A stretch of 64,000 nt of DNA from Aerophototrophica crusticola (GTDB taxonomy: Bacteria; Pseudomonadota; Alphaproteobacteria; Azospirillales; Azospirillaceae), in assembly GCA_001939945.1 (NCBI GenBank), contig MOEB01000012.1:1-64000 (forward strand). Reading direction: 5' to 3'. The translations under genes were made by a program, and so were the position numbers. Below are positions 54,501 to 63,892 of this stretch, one piece after another (the first letter of the stretch is position 1; each line of letters begins with the position of its first letter). A model generated the notes under the pieces. The model had not been told where the DNA came from. It did not search any database and was given only the letters and a program-made list of their open reading frames with translations.

Positions 54501-55354
54501 GCGGCCAGGGTCCAGCTCCCGTCGGCGTTTCGGGTGCCCGCGGACAGGATGGCCCCTGTCGGCAGGCCCGACAGGGTCACGGCCAGGGACCCGCCGGCCG
54601 GGGCAGAGTTTGCCTGGATGGACAGGGCGATCCCAGCATCCTCCCGGCCGCTCGCCGCCTGCGCCACCAGCCCCAGGGGCGGTGCCACGGGTTCCAGCAG
54701 CATAACCCGTTCGATGGTGGTGCTGTGCCCGTTGGAGGTTTCCGTGGCCGTCGCCCGCACCGTCAGGGACAGGGGCGCGGCCAAGCCCTTGGCGAAGGTC
54801 GCCTGGATGTCGGCGAGTTGGGAAGCGGTCAGCAGCCAGCTTCCGTCCGCCTGCTTGCTGCCCGCGCTCAGCCGCGCGTCGGCGGGCAGGCCGAGCAGAC
54901 GCACCGACAGGGTCTCCGACCCGTCCGTGTCCTTCAGGGCGGCAGCCAGGCCCAGCTTCACGCTGCCGCCGTCGCCGGCGGGCACAGACAGTTTGGCGGG
55001 GGCCGCCAGACTGGGGGCGTCGGCCCGGGCGGCCACGCTGACCGGGATGGTGCCGACGGAGGCCGGGCCGCCGGCCATGGCGGCGCTACTGACCTCCAGC
55101 GCCAGCGCGCCATGCCAGTTCTTGGGCGGCAGCAGCTTCAGGCCGGAAAGCTGGGACCCCGCGACCAGCCAGGACCCGTCCGCCTGCCGTGTGCCCGCGG
55201 TCAGGCTGGCCCCTGAGGGAATGCCGCGGATGGTGACCAGGGCGGTGGCCGCGGTGGTGATGCTCAGCCCCACGCCCTTGTCCTCCGCGCCGGAGGCGTT
55301 GGTCAGGGCCAGGCTTGGCGCCCCTGCGGCGCTGGTGACGGCGATGCGGGCCAT
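51461..55354 (-). CDS. Large RTX secreted protein with Ig-like repeats and possible polysaccharide-lyase core
   Basis: A 1297-residue protein. Residues 1-470 hold four Ig-like units, each with an ADGSW-L-x-x-SQL-GL motif. A proline-rich linker follows (about 470-520). Then comes a segment ([19 protein letters not shown], then [11 protein letters not shown]) resembling the RIFT-barrel start of PcRGLX/YetA-like exo-rhamnogalacturonan lyases, and an alpha-helical toroid-like domain ([30 protein letters not shown]). Six GGxGxD RTX repeats near 1160-1225 bind calcium and mark type I secretion. There is no Sec signal. AAGGGGG lies before the ATG at 55354. It may cut or bind the exopolysaccharide; this is inference. 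Confidence 0.85.
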   Translation of the reverse strand: MARIAVTSAAGAPSLALTNASGAEDKGVGLSITTAATALVTIRGIPSGASLTAGTRQADGSWLVAGSQLSGLKLLPPKNWHGALALEVSSAAMAGGPASVGTIPVSVAARADAPSLAAPAKLSVPAGDGGSVKLGLAAALKDTDGSETLSVRLLGLPADARLSAGSKQADGSWLLTASQLADIQATFAKGLAAPLSLTVRATATETSNGHSTTIERVMLLEPVAPPLGLVAQAASGREDAGIALSIQANSAPAGGSLAVTLSGLPTGAILSAGTRNADGSWTLAADQLPGLTLTPPKDWSGSMALTLLARAVDAAGKVATAGAVLAVGVAAMADTPSLSLPGAVSATLAAGQPTTLALPVTAALADMDGSEVLSLVVRGLPAGASLNRGTLAADGSWTLSNSQVDGLAITLPAGWSGSGTLSVTATAREQANGDSASLTKTVTLAVSNVAQAPAPPTTPPPAGDNPTSPPDPAISNPGLVRADPPDPSRPGDLAGLVLDHLGSGSPGGTVVTFGHVFKPGDLKPGEGLVFRLADGSQLAVQVDVKASHGDGSVRHAVLSVATPTGNGTADLAGVLAKGGVAPAGAGLSVNDILSAGYDLDLTLNVRNADGTTGTLAVDAADLLRKAVAAGTVETWLKGPLAAEFRVETALNSELRATFDIRVGKDGQVTTDVVVSNANTFTPGIRTVTYDAAITQGGKVVFQELGLAHHRNATWHATVTSKPAHDIHVVFDPDYWVESGAVPRYDTSLGVSGARLDYLSKLLDTKDTGPMGPALVTPYMPTTGIRADIGAEPEWAAQWLVSQDPRAWKLMMANADAAGSAPWHFRDEKTGRPVTLDDHPKLWIDYRGTGTQYGADQLPSPYNTKDTGWTPERAHVPSLSYMPYLATGSHYRLDEMLYQASWDAGNEGGRVVTGGQVREIAWSLRDYANAAYATPDGHPLKAYFTKLVNENLAHYVKLYAAGTGGDWQGAMEGWFDPSAGQNPENRPWQQDYMAVVLRYAEQRGFDAAGTLLDWMESFVAGRFASGDQGFDPRFGAAYILNMRDAAGTAYKSWAEVAKASFPAGTAPPADFGSYADNYGANAKAALASTFSSTHDPLSAEAFGFVVSMTTKQLADATLKPTWQIAMEMPDGTLLRQDRVWVAPAGSGPVTKAGSDWADLLHGGAGNDALSGGGRDDMLFGGAGNDRLLGGTGTDYLFGGDGADRLEGGPGSDFLKGGAGADSFVFRAEEAGADRVLDFTPGQDMLLFQGTGLTLAALLDGARADAQGNAVLGLGGGQSVVLVGISLAELGKVGMAFEG

Positions 55355-55619
55355 GGTTTCCCCCTTCAATCCTGGGCAGCCGACGCGAATTCCGCGACGG
55401 ACTCTCCGGATTCGGGGGTTAATCCGAACTTAAGAGGCAGGGGACATGAAGGGGGCAGGAAAGGGACAAACTTAAGCATTGGCACAGTCCAGCTTGCCGG
55501 CGGGAATGGGCATGCAAGGACACGCGCAGGGAAACTGCGAAGACTTACCCGCGGGGTGCCGCCCGGGGACTGCTTATCTCTGTGGCGGGTTTCCGATCCA
55601 GTCTGCGAAGGGGGCTGGC
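55355..55619. other. Intergenic upstream of RTX gene
   Basis: A 265-bp gap with a small inverted repeat (CGGATT/AATCCG, about 55409-55428). It should contain the promoter of the RTX gene on the minus strand. I cannot point to clear promoter elements. Confidence 0.35.
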
Positions 55620-56753
55620 CTACCCAGCATACGCTGTTGCTTGCCTCGTTGGCGCAAGGCCGAACAGCCCGGCATAGGTCCCCAGCATGCTGTCCAAGCC
55701 GTACTCGGCCCAGGCTTTCCGCCGGTTCTCCGCCCCCAGCCGCACCCTCAGGGCGGGGTCGGCCAGCAGCCGTGACAATGCTGCGGCCAGCGGTTCCGGC
55801 CCCGCCGCGGGGACAAGGAAGGGTTGGTTCTCCCCCGCCACCATGCGGGACACGTCGCCCACGTCGGTGGCGGCCACGGCCCGGCCGGCGGCCATGGCCT
55901 CCAGGATGCCATAGGGCATCTGCTCCGTGTCGCTGGACAGGGCGAAGACGTCGAACCGGCCGAGCAGCCGCTCCGGCCGCTCCAGCCGCCCGGCGAAGAT
56001 GACGCGGCCACAGATGCCCAACTCCCGTGCCAGCGCCTCCAGCCCCGGCCGCTCCGGCCCGTCGCCGACGACGCACAGCTTGGCACCCGACCCCTCCGGC
56101 AGCAGCGCCATGGCCCGGACCAGCCGCGCCACGTTCTTTTCCGGCCGCAGGGCACCGACACAGCCCACCACCAGCCCGTCCGCCAGGCCGAACCGCCGCA
56201 CCAGCTCCCCGTCCGGCTGGGTGGCGAAGCGGTCAAGCTCGATCCCGTTGGTCACCAGGTGCAGCCGCGACGGCGGCAGGCGCCAAGCGTCCGTCGCCAC
56301 CCTGTGCAGGGTGTGGGACGGTACCACCACCCGGCTGCCGCGGCCGGACAGGACATACCGCCGGGCGAGGACGCGGCGGGGATGCTGGCGGTCCGGCCCC
56401 TCGTCCGGGCCGAAGCCGTCCTCGAAATGCAGGTGGGGCAGGCGGGGGCCCAGCCGGTTGGCCAGCGCCCACTCGATGCTGCCCCAGTTGTAGGTGCACA
56501 GCGTGTCCGCCCCGACCACGCCCAGCAGCCGGGACCAGCGGCGCAGGTTGGACAGGGTGCGGCCCTTGTCCATGGGCAGGGGGATCACCGTGGCCTGGGC
56601 CACGGCCCGCAGCCGGTCGGCGCAGCCCGTCCGCCCGTCCAGGGCTACCACCGTGTGCCGGGCGCGGGTGCGGAAGCCCCTGGCGATGTCCAGCAACCGC
56701 ACCTGCTGGCCGCCCAGGTCGAAGCTGGGGAAGATGTGGAGCAGGTGGCGCAT
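55620..56753 (-). CDS. GT4-family glycosyltransferase
   Basis: A 377-residue GT-B enzyme. The N-terminus RHLLHIFPSFDLGGQQVRLL has the GG motif of GT4 acceptor sites. The donor half has VGCVGALRPEKNVARLVRAM, GRVIFAGRLERPERLL, and LSSDTEQMPYGILEAMAAGRAVAATDVGD, with a Glu-x7-Glu arrangement. It probably acts in exopolysaccharide repeat synthesis. It is divergent from another glycosyltransferase gene. The start at 56753 is the first Met of the conserved region. Confidence 0.9.
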   Translation of the reverse strand: MRHLLHIFPSFDLGGQQVRLLDIARGFRTRARHTVVALDGRTGCADRLRAVAQATVIPLPMDKGRTLSNLRRWSRLLGVVGADTLCTYNWGSIEWALANRLGPRLPHLHFEDGFGPDEGPDRQHPRRVLARRYVLSGRGSRVVVPSHTLHRVATDAWRLPPSRLHLVTNGIELDRFATQPDGELVRRFGLADGLVVGCVGALRPEKNVARLVRAMALLPEGSGAKLCVVGDGPERPGLEALARELGICGRVIFAGRLERPERLLGRFDVFALSSDTEQMPYGILEAMAAGRAVAATDVGDVSRMVAGENQPFLVPAAGPEPLAAALSRLLADPALRVRLGAENRRKAWAEYGLDSMLGTYAGLFGLAPTRQATAYAG

Positions 56754-56946
56754 GGCGGGGGTCCCGTTGGTCTGGCGGCCCCAGATTGCCAAAGGCGGCG
56801 GTGCGGGGCCCCGGTGCGGGCGGCCACCTGCCTGGATCGATAGGGGTAGGTCGGCGCAACGGGCTAGGCCGCGCCTGCGCCGTTGTTGCGGGCGACCCGC
56901 GCCACGACCTTTGCGGGAGAGCCAAGCCGTGCCCCCGGGAACTCCC

Positions 56947-58170
56947 ATGCCCGCCGAACCTTACCGCATCCTCAGCCTGACCACCCTGTTCCCCCATGCC
57001 GGCGCCCCCAGCCACGGCATCTTCGTGGAGACGCGCCTGCGCCACCTGGTGGCGACGGGGCGCGCGCGGGCCAGCGTGGTGGCGCCGGTGCCCTGGGTGC
57101 CGGCCGGCCTGGCCGGGCTGCCGCGCTACCGCGACCATGCCGGGGCGCCACCGCTGGAGCAGCGTTTCGGCCTCCCCGTCGCCCATCCCCGGTATGCCGT
57201 GTTGCCCAAGGTGGGGATGACCCTGGCGCCCGTCGCGCTCGCCCGCGCCTTCCGGCGGGGCATGGCGCAACTGGGGCTGACGGCGGCGGACGTCGACGTG
57301 GTGGACGCCCATTATTTCTATCCGGACGGGGTCGCCGCCGCCCTGGTCGCCCGCTCCCTTGGCAAGCCCCTGCTCATCACCGGGCGGGGCACGGACCTGA
57401 ACCTGATCCCCGCCCACGCCCTGCCGCGCCGGATGATCCGCTGGGCCGCCGGCCGGGCGGACGGGATCGTCACGGTCTGCGACGCCTTGCAGGACCCGCT
57501 GCGGCGCCTTGGCGTGGACATGGCCAAGGTGCGGACCCTGCGCAACGGCGTGGACCTCGGCCACTTCGCCCCGCAGGACAGGGAGACCGCCCGCAAACGC
57601 TGGGGCATCACCGGCCCCACCCTGCTTTCGGTGGGCCACCTGATCGACCGCAAGGGCCATGACCGGGTCATCCGCGCCCTGCTAGGCCTTCCCGGCGTCA
57701 GCCTGCTGGTGGCGGGGGAGGGGGAGGAGCGGCCGGCGCTGGAAAAGCTGGCCCGCCGCCTGGGCCTGGGTGATCGGGTGCGGCTGCTGGGGCGGGTGGG
57801 GTCCGCCGACCTGCCATCCCTCTACAGCGCGGCGGACGCGCTGGTGCTGGCGTCCTCGCGGGAGGGCTGGGCCAACGTCCTGCTGGAGTCCATGGCCTGT
57901 GGCACGCCCGTGGTCGCCACCCCGGTCTGGGGCACGCCGGAGGTGGTGGCCGATCCCGCCGCCGGCCTGATGTCGAAGGACCGCAGCGTCGAGGCCATCG
58001 CCCTCGCCGCCCGCTCCCTGCTGGCCGCCCCGCCGGACCGGGCGGCCACCCGCGCCTATGCCGAAGGGTTTTCCTGGGATGCGACGGTGGCCGGGCTGCT
58101 GGAGCTGTTCGCCCAAGTCACGGGCAGATCCGCCCCGGCCACCCCGGAACGGCAGAGCCGGGCGGCCTGA
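56947..58170 (+). CDS. GT4-family glycosyltransferase
   Basis: A 407-residue GT-B enzyme. Family features are LSLTTLFPHAGAPSHGIFVE, DAHYFYPDGVAAALVARSLG, TLLSVGHLIDRKGHDRVIRA and SREGWANVLLESMACGTPVV. It resembles WcaC/EpsD-like transferases of exopolysaccharide gene sets. ATG 56947 has GGGA six nt upstream. A GTG at 56929 with GGGAG nine nt upstream is an alternative start that would add six residues. It shares a 193-bp divergent promoter region with the GT at 55620. Confidence 0.9.
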   Translation: MPAEPYRILSLTTLFPHAGAPSHGIFVETRLRHLVATGRARASVVAPVPWVPAGLAGLPRYRDHAGAPPLEQRFGLPVAHPRYAVLPKVGMTLAPVALARAFRRGMAQLGLTAADVDVVDAHYFYPDGVAAALVARSLGKPLLITGRGTDLNLIPAHALPRRMIRWAAGRADGIVTVCDALQDPLRRLGVDMAKVRTLRNGVDLGHFAPQDRETARKRWGITGPTLLSVGHLIDRKGHDRVIRALLGLPGVSLLVAGEGEERPALEKLARRLGLGDRVRLLGRVGSADLPSLYSAADALVLASSREGWANVLLESMACGTPVVATPVWGTPEVVADPAAGLMSKDRSVEAIALAARSLLAAPPDRAATRAYAEGFSWDATVAGLLELFAQVTGRSAPATPERQSRAA

Positions 58171-58368
58171 GGGGGGCTTGCATCCCCGTGTCCCGGCCCA
58201 ACCTTCCCCGGTATGGCGGGGTGCCGCGGCCAAGCGCCGGCGATGACGCAACATGGTCCCCACTTGGTCGCCAAGATGCGGGTTGCGCCCGCGGGTTGCC
58301 CCGGTCTACCTACCCCCGAGGGGGCAAGGCCCCGGTATCCGGAATTCGACAAGGCAGGATCAGTGGTG

Positions 58369-59691
58369 ATGAAGGCGCGTGCATGTCTTGAAGCGGCCCT
58401 GGTTGCGCTCACCATCGGCCTGCCGCTGGCCGGGTGCGCGGGCACCGGCAACAGCACCCCGGCCCCGTCCCCGTCTGCCGCGGCCCCGTCGGGCGGCGTG
58501 GTGCAGGCCTCCGCCGCGGCCCGGGCGCCGGGCCCGGTCTTGGTGAACCCGGTGGAGCGGCCCATGCCCGACCCCGCCGGCTTCCCCGCCTTCCTGGAAG
58601 GCTTCCGGGCGGAGGCGCTGAAGGCCGGCATCTCCCGGGCCACCCTTGACCGGACGCTGACCGGCATCCGGTTTGACGAGGCCATCATCCAGCGCGACCG
58701 CACCCAGCCGGAATCCGTGCGCGCCTTCGTGGACTACCTGGCCTCTGCCGTGAACGACGCGCGGGTGAGGAAGGGCCAGGAGATGATGGCCCAGCACAAG
58801 GCCCTGCTGGACCGGCTGGAGGCGACCTATGGCATCCCCCGCCAGGCGCTTGTCGCCTTCTGGGGGCTGGAGACCAACTTCGGCAGCATCCTGGGCAAGA
58901 ACAACCTGTTCCAGGCCTTGGCGACCCTGGTCTATGAGGGCCGCCGGGCGGACTTCTTCCGGGGGGAGCTGGTTTCCGCCCTGAAGCTGGTGGACATGGG
59001 CTGGGTGGACCCCACCCACCTGCAGGGGAGCTGGGCCGGCGCCTTCGGCCACACCCAGTTCATGCCGTCGGTGGCCCTGAAATACGCCGTGGACGGCGAC
59101 GGGGACGGCCGCCGCGACCTGCGCGACAGCGTGCCGGACGCGCTGACCAGCGCCGCCAACTACCTGCGCGCCCTGGGCTGGGACAAGTCCGTGCCGTGGG
59201 GCATGCAGGTCACCCTGCCCAGGGGCTTCGACTACACGCAGCTTGAGCTGGCCAACGCCAAGCCGGTGCGGGACTGGCGCGCCGCCGGCGTCACAGGCCT
59301 GGGCCGCCCCCTGGCGGGGGACGCGCAGCCCGCGGCCATCCTGCTGCCGCAGGGGCACACGGGGCCGGCCTACCTGGTCTATGCCGCCAACTACAAGGCC
59401 ATCACCGGCTGGAACGCCTCCATCTCCTACGCCATCGCGGTGGGGCACCTCAGCGACCGGCTGATGGGCGGCCCGGCCTTCGGCGGCCCGATCCCGGCGG
59501 AGAAGCCGTTGCAGCGGGAACGGGTGGCCCGGCTCCAGCAACTGCTGACGGAGAAGGGCTATGCCCAGCTCGTCACCGACGGCCGCGTCGGCCGCGGCAC
59601 ACGGGAGGCGGTGCGCCAGGCCCAGGCCAAGCTGGGCCTGATCCCCGACGGCTATGCCACCGAGGCGCTGATCACGGCGCTGGAGCGGTGA
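58369..59691 (+). CDS. Lytic murein transglycosylase (MltB family) with peptidoglycan-binding domain
   Basis: A 440-residue outer-membrane lipoprotein. The lipobox is LAGC with Cys23, followed by a proline-rich linker. The SLT_2/MltB domain (about 68-370) has the catalytic Glu168 in FWGLETNFGSILG, then GSWAGAFGHTQFMPSV and DGDGDGRRDLRDSVPDALTS. A C-terminal PG_binding_1 domain ends the protein (ERVARLQQLLTEKGY, DGRVGRGTREAVRQ). It cleaves glycan strands, forming 1,6-anhydro-muropeptides. It follows a 198-bp gap in which I see no feature. Confidence 0.95.
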   Translation: MKARACLEAALVALTIGLPLAGCAGTGNSTPAPSPSAAAPSGGVVQASAAARAPGPVLVNPVERPMPDPAGFPAFLEGFRAEALKAGISRATLDRTLTGIRFDEAIIQRDRTQPESVRAFVDYLASAVNDARVRKGQEMMAQHKALLDRLEATYGIPRQALVAFWGLETNFGSILGKNNLFQALATLVYEGRRADFFRGELVSALKLVDMGWVDPTHLQGSWAGAFGHTQFMPSVALKYAVDGDGDGRRDLRDSVPDALTSAANYLRALGWDKSVPWGMQVTLPRGFDYTQLELANAKPVRDWRAAGVTGLGRPLAGDAQPAAILLPQGHTGPAYLVYAANYKAITGWNASISYAIAVGHLSDRLMGGPAFGGPIPAEKPLQRERVARLQQLLTEKGYAQLVTDGRVGRGTREAVRQAQAKLGLIPDGYATEALITALER

Positions 59692-59707
59692 GGGCAGGGT
59701 GACCCGG

Positions 59708-59741
59708 CCCTCTCCCCCGCTTGCGCCGGGGAAAGGGTTGG
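59708..59741. repeat. Single copy of the GC-rich palindromic repeat
   Basis: CCCTCTCCCCCGC-TTGC-GCCGGGGAAAGGG forms an imperfect stem between the lytic transglycosylase and amidase genes. It matches the arms of the repeats at 8898 and 50301 and is intergenic here, the usual position for such elements. Confidence 0.65.
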
Positions 59742-59790
59742 CCTCTATATCCCGCGGACTTCCGCACCCACGGGATAGGTTGAGACCGCC

Positions 59791-61101
59791 ATGCCTGACC
59801 TCGAAGCCCAACTGGCCCGGATCGCCAGCCTTGAGCCCAAGCTGGACGCCTTCGCGCTGACCACGCCGGAACTGGCGCGGGAGGCGGCGTGGCGGCTGGA
59901 GAAGTCCGGGCAGCGCGGCCCCCTGGCCGGGCGCACCCTGGCGGTGAAGGACCTGCTGGACCTGCGCGGCCTGCCCACCGGCGGCGGCTCCAGGACCCCG
60001 CATGTGGAGGAGGCGCGGGCCAACGCCGCCGCCGTCCAGCGGCTGCTGGACGCCGGGATGGTCCCCGTGGGCAAGGCGAACACGGTGGAGCTGGCCTTCG
60101 GCACCTGGGGCACCGATTGGGCCACGGCCACGCCGCGCAACCCCTGGGACATGGACAGGCACCGCGCCCCCGGCGGCTCCAGCAGCGGCAGCGCCGTGGC
60201 GGTGGCCGCGGGGTTGGCGGACGCGGCGCTGGGCACGGACACGGGCGGCTCCATCCGCATCCCCTGCGCCCTCAACGGCCTCACGGGACTGAAGCCCACG
60301 GTGGGCCGGGTCAGCCGCGCCGGCTGCCTGCCCCTCAGCGGCACGCTGGACACGGTGGGCCCCATGGCCTGGACGGTGGCGGAGGTCGCCCGGATGTTCG
60401 CCGCCCTGGCCGGGCCCGACCCGGCGGACCCCGCCACGGCAGGGGCAGACCCCTTCGACGCCGAGGCCGCCCTGGCCCTGCACCTGAAGGACAAGCGTGT
60501 GGCGGTGCTGCGGGACGCGGACCTTGCCGGCGTCGGCGACGCGGTGGGCGCGGCATACCTGGAGGCCGTGACCCTGTTCGAGCGGCTGGGTGCCCGGTTG
60601 GCGGAGGCGCGGCCGGCCGTCGCCCTGTCGACCTGCGTGGAGCCCACCGGCCAGCTCATCGCCTATGAGGCCTGGCAGAGCTGGGGCGGCTGGGTCGAGC
60701 GCAACGCGCCGGCCATGGACCCCGGCACCCTGTCCCGGCTGCAAGGCGGCAGCCGCCTGACCGCCACCGACCATGCCCGCCTGCTGGCCGCCCGCAGCGC
60801 GGACCAGGGCCGCTTCCACGCCTGGGTGCAGGACTTCGCCGGCCTGCTGACCCCCACCGTCCCGGTCCCAGCGCCGGTGTTGGACGGGTCGGACCAGGCG
60901 ACCCTGCCCTTCAGCCCCTTCACCCGCGCCGCCAACTGGCTGGACCTGCCGGCCTTGGCGCTGCCCTGCGGCTTCACCCGGGACGGCCTGCCCCTATCGC
61001 TACAGGTCCTGGGCAAACCGCGGGACGAGGCTGCCGTGATCGGCCTGGGCCACGCCTACCAGCGCGCCACCGACTGGCATGAGCGCCGGCCGGAGGTCTG
61101 A
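59791..61101 (+). CDS. Amidase (amidase-signature family)
   Basis: A 436-residue amidase. The catalytic triad is visible: Lys53 in AVKDLLD, the cis-Ser in PGGSSSGSA (about 131-132) and the nucleophile Ser154 in DTGGSIRIP. It hydrolyses an amide, substrate unknown. It converges on the NlpC/P60 gene with a 3-bp gap between stops. Confidence 0.93.
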   Translation: MPDLEAQLARIASLEPKLDAFALTTPELAREAAWRLEKSGQRGPLAGRTLAVKDLLDLRGLPTGGGSRTPHVEEARANAAAVQRLLDAGMVPVGKANTVELAFGTWGTDWATATPRNPWDMDRHRAPGGSSSGSAVAVAAGLADAALGTDTGGSIRIPCALNGLTGLKPTVGRVSRAGCLPLSGTLDTVGPMAWTVAEVARMFAALAGPDPADPATAGADPFDAEAALALHLKDKRVAVLRDADLAGVGDAVGAAYLEAVTLFERLGARLAEARPAVALSTCVEPTGQLIAYEAWQSWGGWVERNAPAMDPGTLSRLQGGSRLTATDHARLLAARSADQGRFHAWVQDFAGLLTPTVPVPAPVLDGSDQATLPFSPFTRAANWLDLPALALPCGFTRDGLPLSLQVLGKPRDEAAVIGLGHAYQRATDWHERRPEV

Positions 61102-61104
61102 GTC

Positions 61105-61956
61105 CTACAGCCGCCGGACCCCATTGATGCCGCTGGCCCCGGCGCGGGCGACCACGTCGGCCAGGGGTTCGCGGGTGACCTGCATGTGGAAGGCGTTGGC
61201 GTGCACCAGGTCGGTGGCGTCGGCCATGATGCCCACATGGCCGGGCCAGAACACCAGGTCGCCGCGGCGGTAGTCCACGCCGGTGCCGTCCGCCGACACC
61301 AGGGTTCCCAGGGATGCGCGCTGCTGGTCGCTGTCCCGCGGGCTGTCCACCCCGGCCAGCGCCAGGGCCACCTGGATGAGGCCGGAACAGTCGATGCCGA
61401 TGCTGGTCCGCCCGCCCCAGAGGTAGGGCGTGCCCAGGAAGCGCAGGGCGGTGTCCACCGGGTCGAGCGGCGTGGCGTCCAGGGGCGAGAGGTGGCGGTG
61501 GTAGACCCAGCCGCCGCCTGCCAGCTCCCGCCAGTTGCCCTGCTCGCCCACCACGGCCACGCGGGCGCCCATGGGCAGGATGTCCACGAAGGGGGTCTTC
61601 AGGTCGGGCGCCGGGTAGAGGAAGGCGCGCAGGTCGGTGACCCGGTGGGTGGCGGCGTTGATGTCCGCGTCCAGCCCCTCCAGCCGCAGCCATCCCACAT
61701 AGCCGTCGGTGCCGTTCTGGCCCCAGGCCCAGCCGTCCTGCTCCTCATAGACGGTGAAGCTTTCCCCGAACAGCAGCTCGCTGGACTGCCGCGCCTCGAA
61801 GCCCGGCCCCTCGCGCAGGGAGACGAAGCCGCTGCGCACCTGGCAGGGCACCCCCTCCACATAGCGGGCCGCCTGGACCCTGCCCTTCAGGTGAGCGGCG
61901 GCCAGGTCCGGCCGGTAGGGGTGGACGCGGGGGTCGAGGCTGGTCTGGTCGGTCAT
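61105..61956 (-). CDS. NlpC/P60 peptidase with SH3-like N-terminus
   Basis: A 283-residue protein. The N-terminal half is two SH3b-like units (GFVSLREGPGFEARQSSELL, then GARVAVVGEQGNWRELAGGG). The C-terminal NlpC/P60 domain has Cys190 in GIDCSGL, His240 in WPGHVGI and a third site near His252. No signal peptide is visible, as in related dipeptidyl-peptidase VI enzymes that process cell-wall peptides in the cytoplasm. The start overlaps the MarR stop by 4 bp. Confidence 0.92.
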   Translation of the reverse strand: MTDQTSLDPRVHPYRPDLAAAHLKGRVQAARYVEGVPCQVRSGFVSLREGPGFEARQSSELLFGESFTVYEEQDGWAWGQNGTDGYVGWLRLEGLDADINAATHRVTDLRAFLYPAPDLKTPFVDILPMGARVAVVGEQGNWRELAGGGWVYHRHLSPLDATPLDPVDTALRFLGTPYLWGGRTSIGIDCSGLIQVALALAGVDSPRDSDQQRASLGTLVSADGTGVDYRRGDLVFWPGHVGIMADATDLVHANAFHMQVTREPLADVVARAGASGINGVRRL

Positions 61957-62369
61957 GCCACGGTGGCCAGGGGCTCCGGTATGGGGATGAGGGCCGCCTG
62001 CTCCAGGGCGAACGCCTCCTCCTCGGACATTCCCGCCGCCTGCTTGCCGGCGTCAACCACCATTTGGCCGAACTCGGTCAGGAAGACGGACCCCTTGACC
62101 GTGCGTTGCACCAGCACGTTGCGCCGGTCATCCTGGTCCCGCTTGCGCTTGATGTAGCCGAGCCGCCCCAGCCGGTCCAAGGCCCGGGTGATGGCGGGCT
62201 TGGAGACGTTCAGGGTGGCAGCCAGCCCCCGCACCGTGTGCGGCGGGCTGGTCAGGTACACGGTCAGCAGCAGCGCCAACTGCCGCGCCGACAAATCCGG
62301 CCCATCCTTGCGGACGCTGGCCACCAGCGCCCCCCGCCAGAGTTGCAGCGCCTCCAGGTTACGCGACAT
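61953..62369 (-). CDS. MarR-type transcriptional regulator
   Basis: A 138-residue regulator with a winged helix: SARQLALLLTVYLTSPPHTV, then the recognition helix TLNVSKPAITRALDRLGRLG and the wing KRKRDQDDRRNVLV. GGGGGG precedes the ATG at 62369. It overlaps the NlpC/P60 gene by 4 bp and may control it. The acidic Ala/Glu-rich C-terminus is longer than in minimal MarR proteins. Confidence 0.9.
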   Translation of the reverse strand: MSRNLEALQLWRGALVASVRKDGPDLSARQLALLLTVYLTSPPHTVRGLAATLNVSKPAITRALDRLGRLGYIKRKRDQDDRRNVLVQRTVKGSVFLTEFGQMVVDAGKQAAGMSEEEAFALEQAALIPIPEPLATVA

Positions 62370-62509
62370 GCAGCCCCCCGCCCCGTTTTCCGCGCCCGCC
62401 CTTTGGATTGCACCGGACGCGGAACGGAGTGTGCCGGAAGTGGAGGGGTACGGCAAGCCTGCCGCACTCTTTCGGGGTATCGAGAAGGGTTCCTGCGCGT
62501 CGGACGTTA

Positions 62510-63892
62510 TCAGGCCTTGGCGAACCGCCGCTCGATCAAGGTGAAGAAGGCCCGCAGGGTCATGGCCTCGCCCCCCTCCGGCCGGCCGGGCTTGGCCGAG
62601 CCGTTCCAGGAATAAAGGTCCACATGGGCCCAGGGCGTGTCCTTGGAGACGAACTGCTCCAGGAACAGGGCCGCGGTGATGGCGCCGGCGAAGCCGCCCG
62701 AGGGGGCGTTGTTCAGGTCGGCGATCTTGCTGTCCAGCTGCGGCCGGTAGCCCTGCCACAGGGGCAGGCGCCACATGGGGTCGTCCGCGTCCTTGGAGGC
62801 CGCCAGGATGTCCGCCGCCAGCGTCTCGTCATTGCAGAACAGGGCCGGCAGCTCCACGCCCAGGGCCACGCGGGCGGCCCCGGTCAGGGTGGCGAAGTCC
62901 AGCAGCAGGGCAGGCTTCTCCGTGTCAGCCTCCGCCAGCGCGTCGCACAGGATCAGGCGGCCCTCCGCGTCGGTGTTGCCGATCTCCACCGTCAGGCCCT
63001 TGCGGGTGGGCAGGATGTCCAGGGGGCGGAAGGCGTTGCCGCTGATGGCGTTTTCCACCGCCGGGACCAGCACCCGCAGCCGCACCGGCAGCCTGGCGTC
63101 CATCACCATGCGGGCCAGGGCCAGGGCGTGGGCGCCGCCGCCCATGTCCTTCTTCATCATGAGCATGTTGGCGGAGCCCTTGATGTCCAGCCCGCCCGTG
63201 TCGAAGCAGACGCCCTTGCCCACCAGGGTCACCAGCGGGTGCCCGGCCTCCCCCCAGCGGATATCGATCAGGCAGGGGGCCTTGGCCGCCGCCCGGCCCA
63301 CGGCGTGGACCATGGGGTAGTTCTGCGCCAGCAGGTCCTGGCCGCTGATGACCGTGGCCCGGGCCCCGAACTCCTCCGCCAGCTTCACCGCCGCGGCGGC
63401 CAGCTCCGGCGGGCCCATGTCCTCGCAGGGGGTGTTCACCAGGTCGCGCACCAGGTAGGCGGAACGCGCGGTGCGATCCGCCGCCGCCCCGTCGGCGCCC
63501 GTCGGCAGCACCAGGGCCGGGAACTCCTTGGTCGGCTTCTTGTAGCGCGTGAACTGGTAGCAGGCGAGCGCCCAGCCCACCGCCGCCGCGGTGGCCGCCT
63601 TGCCTCCCAAGTCGGCGTCGATGCGGTAGCTGCCCGCCGGCAGGCTGCCGGGCAGGGCGGCGAAGGACCAGAGGTCGAGCTTGTCGCCCACCCCCGCCAG
63701 CACGCGGCCCAGCCGGCCGTCCGGCCCGGGGACCAGGGCATGGCTGCCCGGGGCCGCAGTGAAGCCGGTGGACCTCACCCAGGCGCGCGCCGCCTCGGGC
63801 GCCGTTTCCAGCCAACCTTCCAGCTCCGCCTTGCGCAGCGGCGTGACGGGGACGGTGTCGGCGCGGGGGGCGTCAAGCAGGCAGGGGAGCAC
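62510..63892 (-). CDS. Leucyl aminopeptidase family (M17) metallopeptidase
   Basis: A 460-residue M17 aminopeptidase. The metal and active-site motifs are VGKGVCFDTGGLDIKGSANM and the signature NTDAEGRL, followed by DFATLTGAARVALG. It releases N-terminal residues from peptides in the cytoplasm. The GTG at 63892 is preferred: GAGG lies 8 nt upstream and family members begin just before this LPCLLDA. The ATG at 63943 would add 17 residues. It lies about 140 bp upstream of the MarR gene. Confidence 0.93.
   Translation of the reverse strand: MLPCLLDAPRADTVPVTPLRKAELEGWLETAPEAARAWVRSTGFTAAPGSHALVPGPDGRLGRVLAGVGDKLDLWSFAALPGSLPAGSYRIDADLGGKAATAAAVGWALACYQFTRYKKPTKEFPALVLPTGADGAAADRTARSAYLVRDLVNTPCEDMGPPELAAAAVKLAEEFGARATVISGQDLLAQNYPMVHAVGRAAAKAPCLIDIRWGEAGHPLVTLVGKGVCFDTGGLDIKGSANMLMMKKDMGGGAHALALARMVMDARLPVRLRVLVPAVENAISGNAFRPLDILPTRKGLTVEIGNTDAEGRLILCDALAEADTEKPALLLDFATLTGAARVALGVELPALFCNDETLAADILAASKDADDPMWRLPLWQGYRPQLDSKIADLNNAPSGGFAGAITAALFLEQFVSKDTPWAHVDLYSWNGSAKPGRPEGGEAMTLRAFFTLIERRFAKA

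Noticed and set aside
55480-55497. TGGCAC followed by TTGC on the plus strand
   Set aside because: The spacing is three bases too long for sigma-54, and no plus-strand gene follows.
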